From: an uncultured Oscillospiraceae bacterium
GTDB lineage: Bacteria; Bacillota; Clostridia; Oscillospirales; Oscillospiraceae
DNA: 64,000 nucleotides
Reading direction: 5' to 3'
Assembly: GCA_947632175.1 (NCBI GenBank)
Contig: CANROC010000009.1
Location: 1 to 64,000 of the forward strand
Below, in pieces: positions 1-8,535 of the stretch. Numbering within the stretch: the first letter of the stretch is position 1; each line of letters starts with the position of its first letter. The notes under the pieces are model-generated. The model was not told the DNA's origin. It saw only the letters and a program-made list of their open reading frames with translations, and searched no databases. The position numbers were made by a program, and so were the translations under genes.

Positions 1-77
1 TCCGCAAAACAAAAGGTATTTTTTCCGACGTACATGCCGCCGGAAAAAATGCTCGATTTGAGTTTTTTGACAGACTG

Positions 78-95
78 CCGCGCCGTCTGGCGCGG
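78..95 (-). terminator. Possible weak terminator hairpin after the LRR lipoprotein gene
   Basis: A GC-rich inverted repeat (CCGCGCC, 5-base loop, GGCGCGG) lies about 20 bases beyond the stop codon of the leftward lipoprotein gene. It is not followed by a clear U tract on the minus strand, so its role as a terminator is uncertain. Bases 1-77 hold nothing else that I recognise. Confidence 0.3.
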
Positions 96-116
96 GGCGG
101 TGACTTTTGTCGGCGG

Positions 117-1358
117 TCATTGCTTGACCCAGTTATACTGGGGGTACGCCTCGACATACTTCTCAAAGCCGCCGCCGGAGTATTGGATCGTCACGCCGTC
201 CGGTAGGCCGATCTTCGCGAAGAAGTCTTCCTCCAGATCCTCCGGCGCGTCGCCCGTAAAGGTGACGGTTTCCAGGGGACAACCCCAAAAGGTTTGCATT
301 CTATTCAATCCTGTATACATGCAGTTGATCGGCGTCGTCAGGGTCGTGATCGAATTCCCCCCAAAGGCCCCGTATCCGATCCCGGTGACGCTGTCCGGAA
401 TCGTCAGCGTTGTAAGGCTGTTATTGACAAACGCCATGTTGTCGATGACAGTGACGGTATCCGGGAGCGTCAGCTCCGTAAGCTTATTCTCGGCAAACGC
501 ACTCTGGTAGATTTTGGTTACGCCGTCGAGGAGCGTTACCGACGTAAGCTCACAATTGGAGAACGCATCGACGCGGATGATGGCGGCGCTGCCCGGGATC
601 GTCACCGACGTAAGGCCGCTTCCGCTGAACGCCGACGTGCCGATCTCGGTGACGCCGTCCGGGATGACCACGGAGGCCAGACTGTGGGTCGAACGAAAAA
701 CGCTTTGCTCAAGCTTGGTCACGCCCTTGGGGATCACGACCGACGTAAGGGCAGTGCCGGCAAAAGCATTGGTACCGATCTCCGTGATGTTCTCCGACCA
801 CCTGACGTAGGCGAGAGCGGTGCAGCTGGAGAACGCGTACTCGCGGACGGAGGTCACGCTGTCGGGCATATAGACCGCGCGCGGCGTCTTCATTTCGTAA
901 AACGCGTTTTCACCGATGGAGGTCACGCCGTCCTCCAGATACACAAGCTCGATATTTTCCTTGATCCATGGCGGCCTGTGGCTGTTGACGACGGACTCGT
1001 AATCCTCCATGTCCCCCGTTCCGCGGATGACCAGCACCTTGTCGTAGAGGTACCAGGTGAGGTCCGCGCCGCAGGTCCCCGAGGCCTCGGCGGTCTCCTC
1101 ATTGACGGAGTCGATGAGCTCCAGGACATCCGGCACGAAGGGGTCGGGCGCCTCGGTGGCGGCGGGCTCCGTGGCGGCGGGCTCGGTGGCGGCGGGCTCG
1201 GTGGGGTCGTCATCCTTGCCGGGCTGCGTTTCCTCGCCGGGGTCCGCCGCGCCGGTTTTCGGCGGGTCGGTTTTCCCGGTGCCGTCATCCCCCCTCCCGC
1301 AGGCGGCGAGGCTCAGCACGAGCAGCAGCGCCAGCAGGAGCGCAAGCAGTTTTTTCAT
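117..1358 (-). CDS. BspA-like leucine-rich-repeat lipoprotein
   Basis: The 413-residue product starts with a typical lipoprotein signal (Lys-Lys, a Leu/Ala core, lipobox LAAC with the lipidated Cys at residue 20). A Thr/Pro/Glu/Ala-rich spacer of about 50 residues follows, with TEPAA repeated in tandem. From about residue 130 to 380 there are repeats of about 23 residues of the pattern IPDGVTEIGTSAFSGSGLTS, which is the LRR_5 (BspA/Treponema) type. Such proteins are surface exposed and many bind host or matrix ligands; the ligand here is unknown. The ATG has an AGGAAA-type ribosome site. It is a single leftward gene with no partner. Confidence 0.85.
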   Translation of the reverse strand: MKKLLALLLALLLVLSLAACGRGDDGTGKTDPPKTGAADPGEETQPGKDDDPTEPAATEPAATEPAATEAPDPFVPDVLELIDSVNEETAEASGTCGADLTWYLYDKVLVIRGTGDMEDYESVVNSHRPPWIKENIELVYLEDGVTSIGENAFYEMKTPRAVYMPDSVTSVREYAFSSCTALAYVRWSENITEIGTNAFAGTALTSVVIPKGVTKLEQSVFRSTHSLASVVIPDGVTEIGTSAFSGSGLTSVTIPGSAAIIRVDAFSNCELTSVTLLDGVTKIYQSAFAENKLTELTLPDTVTVIDNMAFVNNSLTTLTIPDSVTGIGYGAFGGNSITTLTTPINCMYTGLNRMQTFWGCPLETVTFTGDAPEDLEEDFFAKIGLPDGVTIQYSGGGFEKYVEAYPQYNWVKQ

Positions 1359-1435
1359 TTCCTTTTCCTCCTAAAAATCATTTCCGACAGCGCCGCCGGA
1401 CGGGGGACGTCCCCCCGCCGGGACGGTGCCGGAAA

Positions 1436-1477
1436 CGCAAAAAGCGGCGTTGAGCGTTTAACCTCAACACCGCTTTA
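1436..1477 (-). terminator. Hairpin with U tract upstream of the LRR gene
   Basis: A 14-base stem (AAAGCGGCGTTGAG against CTCAACACCGCTTT, one mismatch) is followed on the minus strand by CTTTTTGCGTTT, as in an intrinsic terminator. It lies 78 bases before the LRR start codon, so it could end a leftward transcript entering from 1480-1830 or act as an attenuator of the LRR gene. No leftward gene precedes it. Confidence 0.45.
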
Positions 1478-1517
1478 AAAGCAAACACACAAAACCCCTA
1501 AAACCGGATTTCCGCCC

Positions 1518-1546
1518 TTGAAAAAGCGCGGAAACACAGGTATAAT
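1518..1546 (+). promoter_or_regulatory. Sigma-70-type promoter before a non-coding region
   Basis: TTGAAA (1518-1523) and a perfect TATAAT (1541-1546) are separated by 17 bases on the plus strand. No convincing reading frame follows; a strong terminator is reached about 210 bases later, which points to an RNA gene. Confidence 0.6.
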
Positions 1547-1551
1547 AGGAG

Positions 1552-1770
1552 CGTGGTGCAGTCTTTCGACTGTTGTGTTGAGTGGCGTGAACACTCATCG
1601 CAGGGACATGGCGGGGTCGCGACCCGCCGTGTCCTGCCCGCTTTCGCGTTTCTGATTCTTATTTTACAGCGTTCTTTATCGAATTGCAAGCACTTTCCGC
1701 TAAAAACTATCCATATCCCCAAAAAAGGCCCCCGGCCCCAAAAAAGCCGGCGGGCCTTTTTCTTTTTTTC
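1552..1770 (+). ncRNA. Candidate structured non-coding RNA of about 215 nt
   Basis: Between the promoter at 1518-1546 and the terminator at 1727-1769 the sequence can fold into three consecutive hairpins: GCAGTC/GACTGT, GAGTG/CACTC, and a long stem around 1604-1634 in which GGACATGGCGGG pairs with CCCGCCGTGTCC. The only frame here (93 codons from 1553) reads through the terminator and has no ribosome site, so I reject it. I tested it by eye against 6S RNA, SRP RNA, tmRNA, RNase P and T-box signatures and saw no match. Confidence 0.4.
1727..1769 (+). terminator. Strong intrinsic terminator
   Basis: GGCCCCCGGC pairs with GCCGGCGGGCC across an A-rich loop and is followed by TTTTTCTTTTTTT on the plus strand. 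It closes the candidate RNA gene that starts near 1552. Confidence 0.75.
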
Positions 1771-1814
1771 CGCCGCTGTGACAATTCCGGCCCGCCGCGC
1801 GTTTTCAAAATGGT

Positions 1815-2080
1815 TTATACTAATATCTAATTAAAAGGAGCCATTCGCGACGGTCTTTTTCGCATCGTCGTCGCTGAACACGCTTTGCTTCGGGCTCCCT
1901 TTGGTCGCCCTCAGGCGCTGTGTTCGCTCCTCCTCCCCCCCAGCGGGCTTTGCCCGCCGGGGACCCCCGATTGCGTCAGCCGCCTTGGGAATACATACAG
2001 TATTCCCTGCGGCGTCTTCCTTGCCTGACACGAAAAATCCTCGACGCTCGGTGTCTCCTTTTAAATAGATATTAGTATAA
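1815..2080. mobile_element. MITE-like element with 26-bp terminal inverted repeats
   Basis: The left end TTATACTAATATCTAATTAA continuing to GGAG (1815-1840) is matched by the reverse complement of the right end (2055-2080) with a single mismatch. The complementarity continues imperfectly inward, and inner palindromes (GCGGGC TTT GCCCGC; GGGAATAC..GTATTCCC) are present. There is no transposase frame, so it would need one in trans. The inner part (about 1915-1965) resembles the repeat at 39323-39413 in the prophage. The right end lies 58 bases before the transglutaminase-like gene. I could not define a target-site duplication. Confidence 0.65.
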
Positions 2081-2138
2081 CGATAATTTTTCCGAATTTC
2101 CATGATTATACTTGTAATCGACAGACAGGAGTGGTAAA

Positions 2139-3497
2139 ATGGGTCGAAATCAATGGTCAAGGGAGGGGCTTGGAGGCTCCATGAGCGATCGAACAAGCGA
2201 AGGCTATTACGCGCAATACGCGGGACGTCCGCGCCGGCGAAAAAAGAGGAGCCGCGCCCCGCTGGTGCTCTTTATTCTTCTTCTCATCGTGGTGGTCTGC
2301 GCCATTCTCGCCACGGTCCTCAACCCGGCGGTGGCCGAGAATGTGACGCTGGAGGCCGGCGAGCCCATCTCCATGGGGCTTTTCATGCAGAAAAACGCCC
2401 AGGACGGCCGCTTCACCACCGACGTGGCCGCCATCGACACCTCGGTCCCCGGCGTCTACGCCGTGATCATCGAATACGACGGGAAGAGCTATGACTGCTC
2501 CCTCACCATTGAGGACACCACCCCGCCCACCGGCGTCACCGTGCCCATGACGGTCCCCCTGGGGGCGGAGCTCGACCCCTACGCCTGCGTGGCGGACGTG
2601 CGGGACGTGACGGAGGTCACCGTCTACTTCAAGACCGCGCCGGACCTCTCCGTCAGCGGCGAGCACCGGGAGACCATCGTCCTCATGGACACCTCCGGGA
2701 ACAAGACGGAGCTGCCTGTCACCGTCACGGTGCTTGCCGACACCGTCCCGCCGGTCATCGCCGGGACGCACGATATCGAGGCCTTCGTGGGCGACTCCAT
2801 CAGCTACCGGGAGGGCGTCACCGTCACGGACGATGAGGACCCCGCTCCCACGCTGGAGATCGACAGCTCCGGGGTCGATATGCAAAAGCCGGGGACCTAC
2901 AAGGTCACCTACCGCGCCGCGGACATGGCGGGCAACACCGCCGAGGTCACCGTCACCGTCACCCTCACCGAAAAGCCCGCCGGGTACGTGGAGCCCGAGG
3001 TGGTGCTGGCGGAGGCCAGGGACATCCTGGCGCAAATCACCACAAGCTCCATGGACGACATGGACGTGGCCTACGCCATTTACCGCTGGGCGCTTTACAG
3101 CATCTCCTACGTGGATACCTCGGACAAGTCCAGCTGGACCATCGGCGCCCATCAGGCGTTCACTCAGCGCTCCGGCGACTGCTTCGTGTACTTCTCCGCC
3201 TGCAAGGCCCTGCTTACCGCCGCCGGCATCGACAATCTGGACATCGTCAAGTCCGACACCTCCCACTCCCGCCACTATTGGAACCTCATCAACCTGGGCG
3301 ACGGCTGGTACCACCTGGACGCCACGCCCCGCAAGGGCACGGGGGACGACTTCTTTATGGTGACGGACGCCGAGCTGGAGGCGTACTCCGTGGCCCACAA
3401 CAACTCCCACATCTTCGATTCCTCCCTCTACCCCGAGCGGGCCACAAAATCCCTGCAAAATCTGGTGGACTACAACTCCGCCACCCTCAAGCGCTGA
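2139..3497 (+). CDS. Membrane-anchored transglutaminase-like protein with Ig-like domains
   Basis: The 452-residue product has a short basic cytoplasmic start, one transmembrane helix (about residues 42-65), then two or three bacterial Ig-like domains (typical strings: TYKVTYRAADMAGN, VTVTDDEDP). The C-terminal 180 residues form a transglutaminase-like (papain-fold) domain with the expected Cys in SGDCFVYF (near residue 348), His in HSRHYWN and Asp in WYHLDATP. The fold is known from cysteine proteases and amidases as well as transglutaminases, so the reaction is open; an extracytoplasmic cell-wall role is likely. AGGAG precedes the chosen ATG by 7 bases; an ATG at 2181 also has a GGAGG site. 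It is the first gene of the Dlt-like cluster. Confidence 0.75.
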   Translation: MGRNQWSREGLGGSMSDRTSEGYYAQYAGRPRRRKKRSRAPLVLFILLLIVVVCAILATVLNPAVAENVTLEAGEPISMGLFMQKNAQDGRFTTDVAAIDTSVPGVYAVIIEYDGKSYDCSLTIEDTTPPTGVTVPMTVPLGAELDPYACVADVRDVTEVTVYFKTAPDLSVSGEHRETIVLMDTSGNKTELPVTVTVLADTVPPVIAGTHDIEAFVGDSISYREGVTVTDDEDPAPTLEIDSSGVDMQKPGTYKVTYRAADMAGNTAEVTVTVTLTEKPAGYVEPEVVLAEARDILAQITTSSMDDMDVAYAIYRWALYSISYVDTSDKSSWTIGAHQAFTQRSGDCFVYFSACKALLTAAGIDNLDIVKSDTSHSRHYWNLINLGDGWYHLDATPRKGTGDDFFMVTDAELEAYSVAHNNSHIFDSSLYPERATKSLQNLVDYNSATLKR

Positions 3498-3523
3498 AAA
3501 ACCACAGAAAGGCGGTGCGCGGC

Positions 3524-5041
3524 TTGCACCAGACGAACGTTCTCGAGTATTTGGAGCCCACGGCTGTGCGGCTCCCGGACAAGGTCGCCTACGCCGACGA
3601 GACCGTGGAGCTCACCTTCGGGCAGGTTTACCGGGCCTCCCGGGCCATCGGCACGGCGCTCCACCGCGCCGGGGTCTATAAAAAGCCCGTGGCGGTCTTC
3701 ATGAAAAAGAGCCCCCAGACCGTGGCGGCCTTCTTCGGCGTGGCCTACGGCGGGTGCTACTATGTGCCGCTGGACGAGGAGATGCCCCGGTTTCGCGTGG
3801 AGCTCATTCTGGGGACGCTGGACGCGCCCATGATGATCTGCGACGAGAAGACCGAGGCGCTGGCCAGGTCCTTCGATTTCAAGGGCGAAATAAGGCTCTA
3901 CAGCGACATCTCCGCCGGGGACGCGGACGACGCCGCCCTCGCGGCCATCCGCGCCCGCCACTGCGACACCGATCCCCTCTACGTGGTCTTTACCTCCGGC
4001 TCCACCGGGATGCCCAAGGGCGTGGTGGCCAACCACCGGTCCGTCATCGACTACATCGAGACGCTCAGTGAGGCGCTGGGCTTCAATGAGAGTACCCGCT
4101 TTGCCAACCAGACGCCCTTCTACTTCGACGCCTGCCTCAAGGAGCTCTACCCCACCATCAAATTCGGCGCCACCACCTACATCGTGCCCCGGAAATATTT
4201 CATGTTCCCGGTGAAGCTGGTGGAGTTTCTCAACAAATACGAGATCAACACCGTCTGCTGGGTCGTCTCCGCCCTTACCATCATCTCCTCCCTGGGCGTG
4301 CTGGACAAGCAGATCCCCAAAACCCTCCACACCGTGGCCTTCGGCAGCGAGGTCTTCCCCATTAAGCAGTTCGACCTCTGGAAAAAGGCATTGCCCGAGG
4401 CGCGGTTTATAAACCTCTACGGCCCCACGGAGTGTACCGGCATGTGCTGTTACTATGAGGTGGACCGGGACTTCGCCCTGGACGAGGTCATGCCCGTGGG
4501 CCGGCCTTTCCGGAACACGGAGATCTTGCTTTTGACGGAGGACAACAAGCTCGCCGCCCCCGGCGAGGTGGGCGAGATTTGCGTCCGGGGCGCGTCCCTC
4601 ACCATGGGCTACTACCGGGCCTTTGAGAAGACGCGGGAGGTCTTCGTCCAGAACCCCTTAAACGACCTCTACCCCGAGCTCATCTACCGCACCGGGGACC
4701 TGGGGCGGTTCAATGACCGGGGAGAGCTGGTCTTCGTCTCCCGCAAGGACTACCAGGTCAAGCACATGGGCCACCGGGTGGAGCTGGGGGAGATCGAGGT
4801 CAACGTCAACATGCTGGACGGCATCGGCTCGGCCTGCTGTGTCTTCGACCGGGAGCGCGACCGCCTGGTCCTCTACTACGTGGGCACGCCGGAGGTCCCG
4901 GAGCTGGCCGCCGCCCTGCGGGGACGCCTTCCCCGGTATCTGGTGCCCAACGCCATTGAAAAGCTGGAAAAAATGCCCCTCACCGCCAACGGCAAGCTGG
5001 ACCGCAAGGCGCTCCAGGCCCGGGCGGCGGGGAATGAATAA
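3524..5041 (+). CDS. DltA-like amino-acid adenylation enzyme
   Basis: About 505 residues of an ANL-superfamily adenylation domain. Core motifs are visible in order: FTSGSTGMPKG (A3), FYFDACLKELYP (A4), NLYGPTECTG (A5), YRTGDLGRF (A7), GHRVELGEIE (A8) and PLTANGKLDRKAL (A10). This is closest to D-alanine:D-alanyl carrier protein ligase (DltA), which activates D-Ala with ATP and loads it on the carrier protein. The open frame extends back into the previous gene; the best start is TTG at 3524 with AAAGGCGG eight bases upstream (GTG at 3515 is an alternative). The carrier, MBOAT and DltD-like genes follow directly, as in dlt operons. The amino acid used cannot be read safely by eye. Confidence 0.8.
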   Translation: MHQTNVLEYLEPTAVRLPDKVAYADETVELTFGQVYRASRAIGTALHRAGVYKKPVAVFMKKSPQTVAAFFGVAYGGCYYVPLDEEMPRFRVELILGTLDAPMMICDEKTEALARSFDFKGEIRLYSDISAGDADDAALAAIRARHCDTDPLYVVFTSGSTGMPKGVVANHRSVIDYIETLSEALGFNESTRFANQTPFYFDACLKELYPTIKFGATTYIVPRKYFMFPVKLVEFLNKYEINTVCWVVSALTIISSLGVLDKQIPKTLHTVAFGSEVFPIKQFDLWKKALPEARFINLYGPTECTGMCCYYEVDRDFALDEVMPVGRPFRNTEILLLTEDNKLAAPGEVGEICVRGASLTMGYYRAFEKTREVFVQNPLNDLYPELIYRTGDLGRFNDRGELVFVSRKDYQVKHMGHRVELGEIEVNVNMLDGIGSACCVFDRERDRLVLYYVGTPEVPELAAALRGRLPRYLVPNAIEKLEKMPLTANGKLDRKALQARAAGNE

Positions 5042-5052
5042 GGAGGAACCCT

Positions 5053-5280
5053 ATGGACACCCTGCTTTCCATCCTGCGCTCCATCCACCCGGAGGTGGAC
5101 TTCGAGCTGTGCGACACCCTGATCGACGACTCCATCCTGGACTCCCTGGACATCATCGCCATCATCTCCGAGATCAACGCCCAGATGGACGTGACCATCC
5201 CCCCGGAGGAGATCGTCCCGGAGAACTTCAACTCCGCCGAGGCCCTCTGGGACCTCATCGAGAGGCTGGAAGACGAGTAA
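5053..5280 (+). CDS. DltC-like acyl/aminoacyl carrier protein
   Basis: A 75-residue acidic helical protein with the phosphopantetheine attachment region DDSILDSLDIIAI, in which the Ser of DSL (near residue 34) should carry the prosthetic group. Length and composition match DltC and acyl carrier proteins. It starts 12 bases after the adenylation gene with a strong AAGGAGGA site and is followed after 3 bases by the MBOAT gene, so it is the likely partner of both. Confidence 0.8.
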   Translation: MDTLLSILRSIHPEVDFELCDTLIDDSILDSLDIIAIISEINAQMDVTIPPEEIVPENFNSAEALWDLIERLEDE

Positions 5281-5283
5281 GCC

Positions 5284-6864
5284 ATGCTCTTCACATCCTA
5301 CGGCTTCATCGCCTTCATGGCGGCGGTGCTGGTCCTCTACTACCTCCTGCCAAAGGTGTGCCAGTGGCCGCTGCTGCTGGCGGCGTCCCTGGCCTTTTAC
5401 GCCATCGCGGACTGGCGGTATCTCTTCTTCATCGTCTTCACGGCGGCGAGCGCCTATCTCATCGCCCTGAAGCTGGAGTCCATCGAGGCCCGCCGCAAGG
5501 CCATTTTGGCCCAAAGCCCCGACATGACCAAGGAGGAGAAAAAGGCCCTGAAGGCCCGGCACAAGGCCGCCCAATGGCGGTGGCTCCTGCTGGCGCTTTT
5601 CCTCAATTTGGGCGTCCTGGCGGTGACGAAGTACACAAACTTCGTCCTGGAGAATTTGGGGAAGCTCTTTCGCGACGGGCGCTTCCACGCCATCGACATG
5701 ATCGTCCCCATGGGCATCTCCTTCTACACTTTCCAGACGGTGAGCTACGTCATCGACGTCTACCGGGGCAAGCAGACGGCACAGCGCAGCTTTCCGAAGC
5801 TCCTGCTCTTCGTCTCCTTCTTCCCCCAGCTGGTCCAGGGGCCCATCAGCCGCTACGGGGACCTGTCCAAGACCCTCTACGGACCCCATCCCTACGACGG
5901 CAAGGCCGTCTCCTTCGGCCTTACGCGGGTGCTGTGGGGGTACTTCAAGAAGGTCGTCCTGGCCGACCGGATCATCACCGCCGTCACGGCCCTCATCGCC
6001 GACACCGCCCAATATACCGGTACATACGTCTTCGTGGCCATGCTCTTCTACGCCTTTGAGCTCTACTGCGACTTCACCGGCGGCATCGACATCACCATCG
6101 GCCTTGCCGAGGCCATGGGCATCAAGTTGGCGGAGAACTTCAACCTCCCCTACTTCTCCAAAAACATCAAGGAATACTGGAACCGCTGGCACATCACCAT
6201 GGGGACCTGGTTCACGGACTACATCTTCTACCCCATCTCCGTCAGTAAGCCCATGCTCAAGCTCTCCAAGTGGTCCCGGGACCACCTGGGCAAGGCCATT
6301 GGCAAGCGTGTCACCGTCTATTTGAGCTGCTTTGCCGTGTGGCTGGCCACGGGCATCTGGCACGGGGCGGCGTGGAACTTCGTGGTGTGGGGCCTTATGA
6401 ACTTCGCGGTCATCATGGCCTCCCAGGAGCTGGAGCCCCTGTACGCCAAATTCCACGCCCGCTTCCACGTAAAGGGCAAGGCCCCCTACGAGGTCTTTCA
6501 GGTCGTCCGCACCATCCTCCTCATGAGCGTCATCCGCATGTTCGACTGCTACCGGAACGTGCCCATGACCTTTAAAATGGTGGGCACCATGTTTACCCGC
6601 TTCAACGTCCACGTCCTCTGGGACGGGTCGCTCCTGGCGCTGGGGCTCACCGGCGCGGACTACGGGGTGCTCCTGGCGGGCTTCTTCATCGTCCTGGGCG
6701 TGAGCCTCTATAAGGCCCGGCGCGGCAGCGTCCGGGAGGCCCTCTACAAGAGGCCCCGGGCGGCGCTTTACGGCGTCATGGCGGCGCTGGCGCTGGTCAT
6801 TATCGTCTTCGGCGCCTACGGCGTGGGGTACGACTCCAGCCAGTTCATCTACAACCAGTTTTAA
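5284..6864 (+). CDS. MBOAT-family acyltransferase, DltB-like
   Basis: A 526-residue polytopic membrane protein (about ten hydrophobic segments) of the membrane-bound O-acyltransferase family. Diagnostic stretches are FSKNIKEYWNRWHITMGTWF and GIWHGAAWNFVVWG, the second with the catalytic His. DltB and alginate-acetyltransferase AlgI relatives pass an acyl or aminoacyl group from a cytoplasmic carrier to an external polymer. With a carrier protein encoded 3 bases upstream, transfer of the group loaded by the adenylation enzyme is the simplest reading. The polymer could be teichoic acid or another envelope glycan; no such biosynthesis genes lie nearby. Confidence 0.85.
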   Translation: MLFTSYGFIAFMAAVLVLYYLLPKVCQWPLLLAASLAFYAIADWRYLFFIVFTAASAYLIALKLESIEARRKAILAQSPDMTKEEKKALKARHKAAQWRWLLLALFLNLGVLAVTKYTNFVLENLGKLFRDGRFHAIDMIVPMGISFYTFQTVSYVIDVYRGKQTAQRSFPKLLLFVSFFPQLVQGPISRYGDLSKTLYGPHPYDGKAVSFGLTRVLWGYFKKVVLADRIITAVTALIADTAQYTGTYVFVAMLFYAFELYCDFTGGIDITIGLAEAMGIKLAENFNLPYFSKNIKEYWNRWHITMGTWFTDYIFYPISVSKPMLKLSKWSRDHLGKAIGKRVTVYLSCFAVWLATGIWHGAAWNFVVWGLMNFAVIMASQELEPLYAKFHARFHVKGKAPYEVFQVVRTILLMSVIRMFDCYRNVPMTFKMVGTMFTRFNVHVLWDGSLLALGLTGADYGVLLAGFFIVLGVSLYKARRGSVREALYKRPRAALYGVMAALALVIIVFGAYGVGYDSSQFIYNQF

Positions 6865-6882
6865 GCGTTTTCAGGTGATCAC

Positions 6883-7959
6883 ATGAAGCGAAAGGCTTTT
6901 CTGTCCGGCCTCGCCGTGTTCCTGGCCCTCGCGGCGGTGCTCTGGCTCTGCCAGAGGCTCCTGATGCCCAAGTACCAGACGGGTATCGTGGAGGGGTCCA
7001 TGGTGGAGGAATACTACCGGGAGGAGCTCCCCCACGAGGTGCTGTTCATCGGCGACTGCGAGGTCTACGAGAACTTCTCCCCCATCACGCTGTGGGAAAA
7101 CTACGGCGTCACCAGCTACATCCGGGGCTCCGCCCAGCAGCTGGTCTGGCAGTCCTACTACCTTCTGGAGGACGCCCTGCGGTACGAGACGCCCAAGGTG
7201 GTGGTCTTCAATGTCCTGGCCCTCAAGTATAACAGTCCCCAGAGCGAGGCCTATAACCGCATGAGCCTGGACGGGATGCGCTGGTCCGCCTCCAAGGCCG
7301 CCGCCATCCGCGCCTCCATGACCGAGGACGAGAGCTTTGTGGACTACGTCTTCCCCCTCCTGCGCTACCACGCCCGGTGGAGCGAGCTCACTGGCGACGA
7401 CTTCAAGCACCTCTTCTCCAAGGATCTGGTGACCCACGCCGGCTACTACATGCGGGTGGACGTGAAGCCCCAGACGGGCTTTCCCCCTCCCATGGTCCTC
7501 CCGGATTACACTTTGGGCGAGAACGCCATGGGGTATCTGGACAAGATAACGGCCCTCTGTAAGGAGAACGGCATCGCCCTTATCCTCATCAAGGCCCCCA
7601 CGGAGTACCCCCACTGGTACGACGAGTGGGACGCGCAGATCGTGGACTACGCCGAGGAAAACGGTCTCCCCTACTTCAACTACATCCAGCTCCGGGACGA
7701 GATCGGCCTTGACATGACCACGGACACCTACGACGCCGGCCTCCACCTCAACACCCAGGGCGCGGAGAAGATGGCCGACTACTTCGGCCGGTATCTCACG
7801 GAAACTTATGACCTCACGGACTACCGGAACGACGAACGCTACGCCGCCGTTTGGGCCGAAAAGGTCAGGTATTATAACGACATGAAGGAACAACAGTACG
7901 CCGAGCTTGCCGAGTACGGACATCTCGTCTCCTTCGGCGCCAACGCCATTGAAGGCTGA
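6883..7959 (+). CDS. DltD/SGNH-hydrolase-like membrane-anchored protein
   Basis: A 358-residue protein with an N-terminal membrane anchor (residues about 5-25) and an extracytoplasmic SGNH-like domain. Block I reads VLFIGDCEVYENFSP, so the usual nucleophile Ser of GDS or GSS is replaced by Cys. The C-terminal block reads YDAGLHLNTQG, giving the Asp and His. DltD-type proteins finish the transfer of the acyl group outside the membrane. An AGGTGA site precedes the ATG and the gene sits 18 bases after the MBOAT gene. The Cys variant could mean altered chemistry or a subfamily trait. Confidence 0.75.
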   Translation: MKRKAFLSGLAVFLALAAVLWLCQRLLMPKYQTGIVEGSMVEEYYREELPHEVLFIGDCEVYENFSPITLWENYGVTSYIRGSAQQLVWQSYYLLEDALRYETPKVVVFNVLALKYNSPQSEAYNRMSLDGMRWSASKAAAIRASMTEDESFVDYVFPLLRYHARWSELTGDDFKHLFSKDLVTHAGYYMRVDVKPQTGFPPPMVLPDYTLGENAMGYLDKITALCKENGIALILIKAPTEYPHWYDEWDAQIVDYAEENGLPYFNYIQLRDEIGLDMTTDTYDAGLHLNTQGAEKMADYFGRYLTETYDLTDYRNDERYAAVWAEKVRYYNDMKEQQYAELAEYGHLVSFGANAIEG

Positions 7960-7977
7960 ATCGAAAGGAGTACCCCC

Positions 7978-8511
7978 ATGAAAAAGCTTATGAAGACCGT
8001 ATCCCTCGTCCTGGCCCTGTGCCTCGCCCTGGCCCTGACCGCCTGCGGCGAGACGGAGGACAGCGAGAAGACGAATCCCCCCTCCGGCTCCGGCACGACC
8101 CAGACCGCCGGCTATATTTTCAAGTTCAAGGGCGTGGAGATCGCCGTGGACGCGGACCTGGCCCCCATCGTCGCCGCCCTCGGCGAGCCCACCGACTACT
8201 ATGATTCCGACTCCTGCGCCTTTCAGGGCAAGGACAAGGTATGGACCTACGGCGGCGTGATCCTGCGCTCCTATCCCGAGGGGGACAAGGACCTGCTGCT
8301 CAGCGTCGATATCATGGACGACTCCGTCTCCACCCCCGAGGGCATCTACGTGGGCTCCTCCACGGACGACGTGACCGCCAAATACGGCGCTCCCACCTCC
8401 GAGACCGACGCCTCCCTCTCCTATGTCAAGGGCGGGTGTACGCTGTCTTTCTTTACCCGCGACGGCAAGGTGGCCACCATTGCCTATCGCTCCCAGGTCC
8501 TGGACGAGTAA
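7978..8511 (+). CDS. Lipoprotein of unknown function
   Basis: A 177-residue protein with a clear lipoprotein signal (lipobox LALTAC, Cys near residue 23) and a Gly/Ser/Thr linker. The rest contains two similar halves with the patterns YIFKFKGVEIAVDADLAPIV and EGIYVGSSTDDVTAKYG, which suggests a small secreted alpha/beta fold. I do not recognise the family. The AAAGGAG site and the 18-base spacing make it part of the Dlt-like cluster, so it may act on the same extracytoplasmic substrate. Confidence 0.65.
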   Translation: MKKLMKTVSLVLALCLALALTACGETEDSEKTNPPSGSGTTQTAGYIFKFKGVEIAVDADLAPIVAALGEPTDYYDSDSCAFQGKDKVWTYGGVILRSYPEGDKDLLLSVDIMDDSVSTPEGIYVGSSTDDVTAKYGAPTSETDASLSYVKGGCTLSFFTRDGKVATIAYRSQVLDE

Positions 8512-8535
8512 GCCCCACGAAAGCGAAGTGATACC

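Noticed and set aside
1553-1834. 93-codon frame on the plus strand after the promoter at 1518
   Set aside because: It reads through a strong terminator and into the MITE end, has no ribosome site, and shows no protein-like pattern.
4876-6612. 578-codon frame on the minus strand
   Set aside because: Antisense to adenylation, carrier and MBOAT genes with clear motifs.
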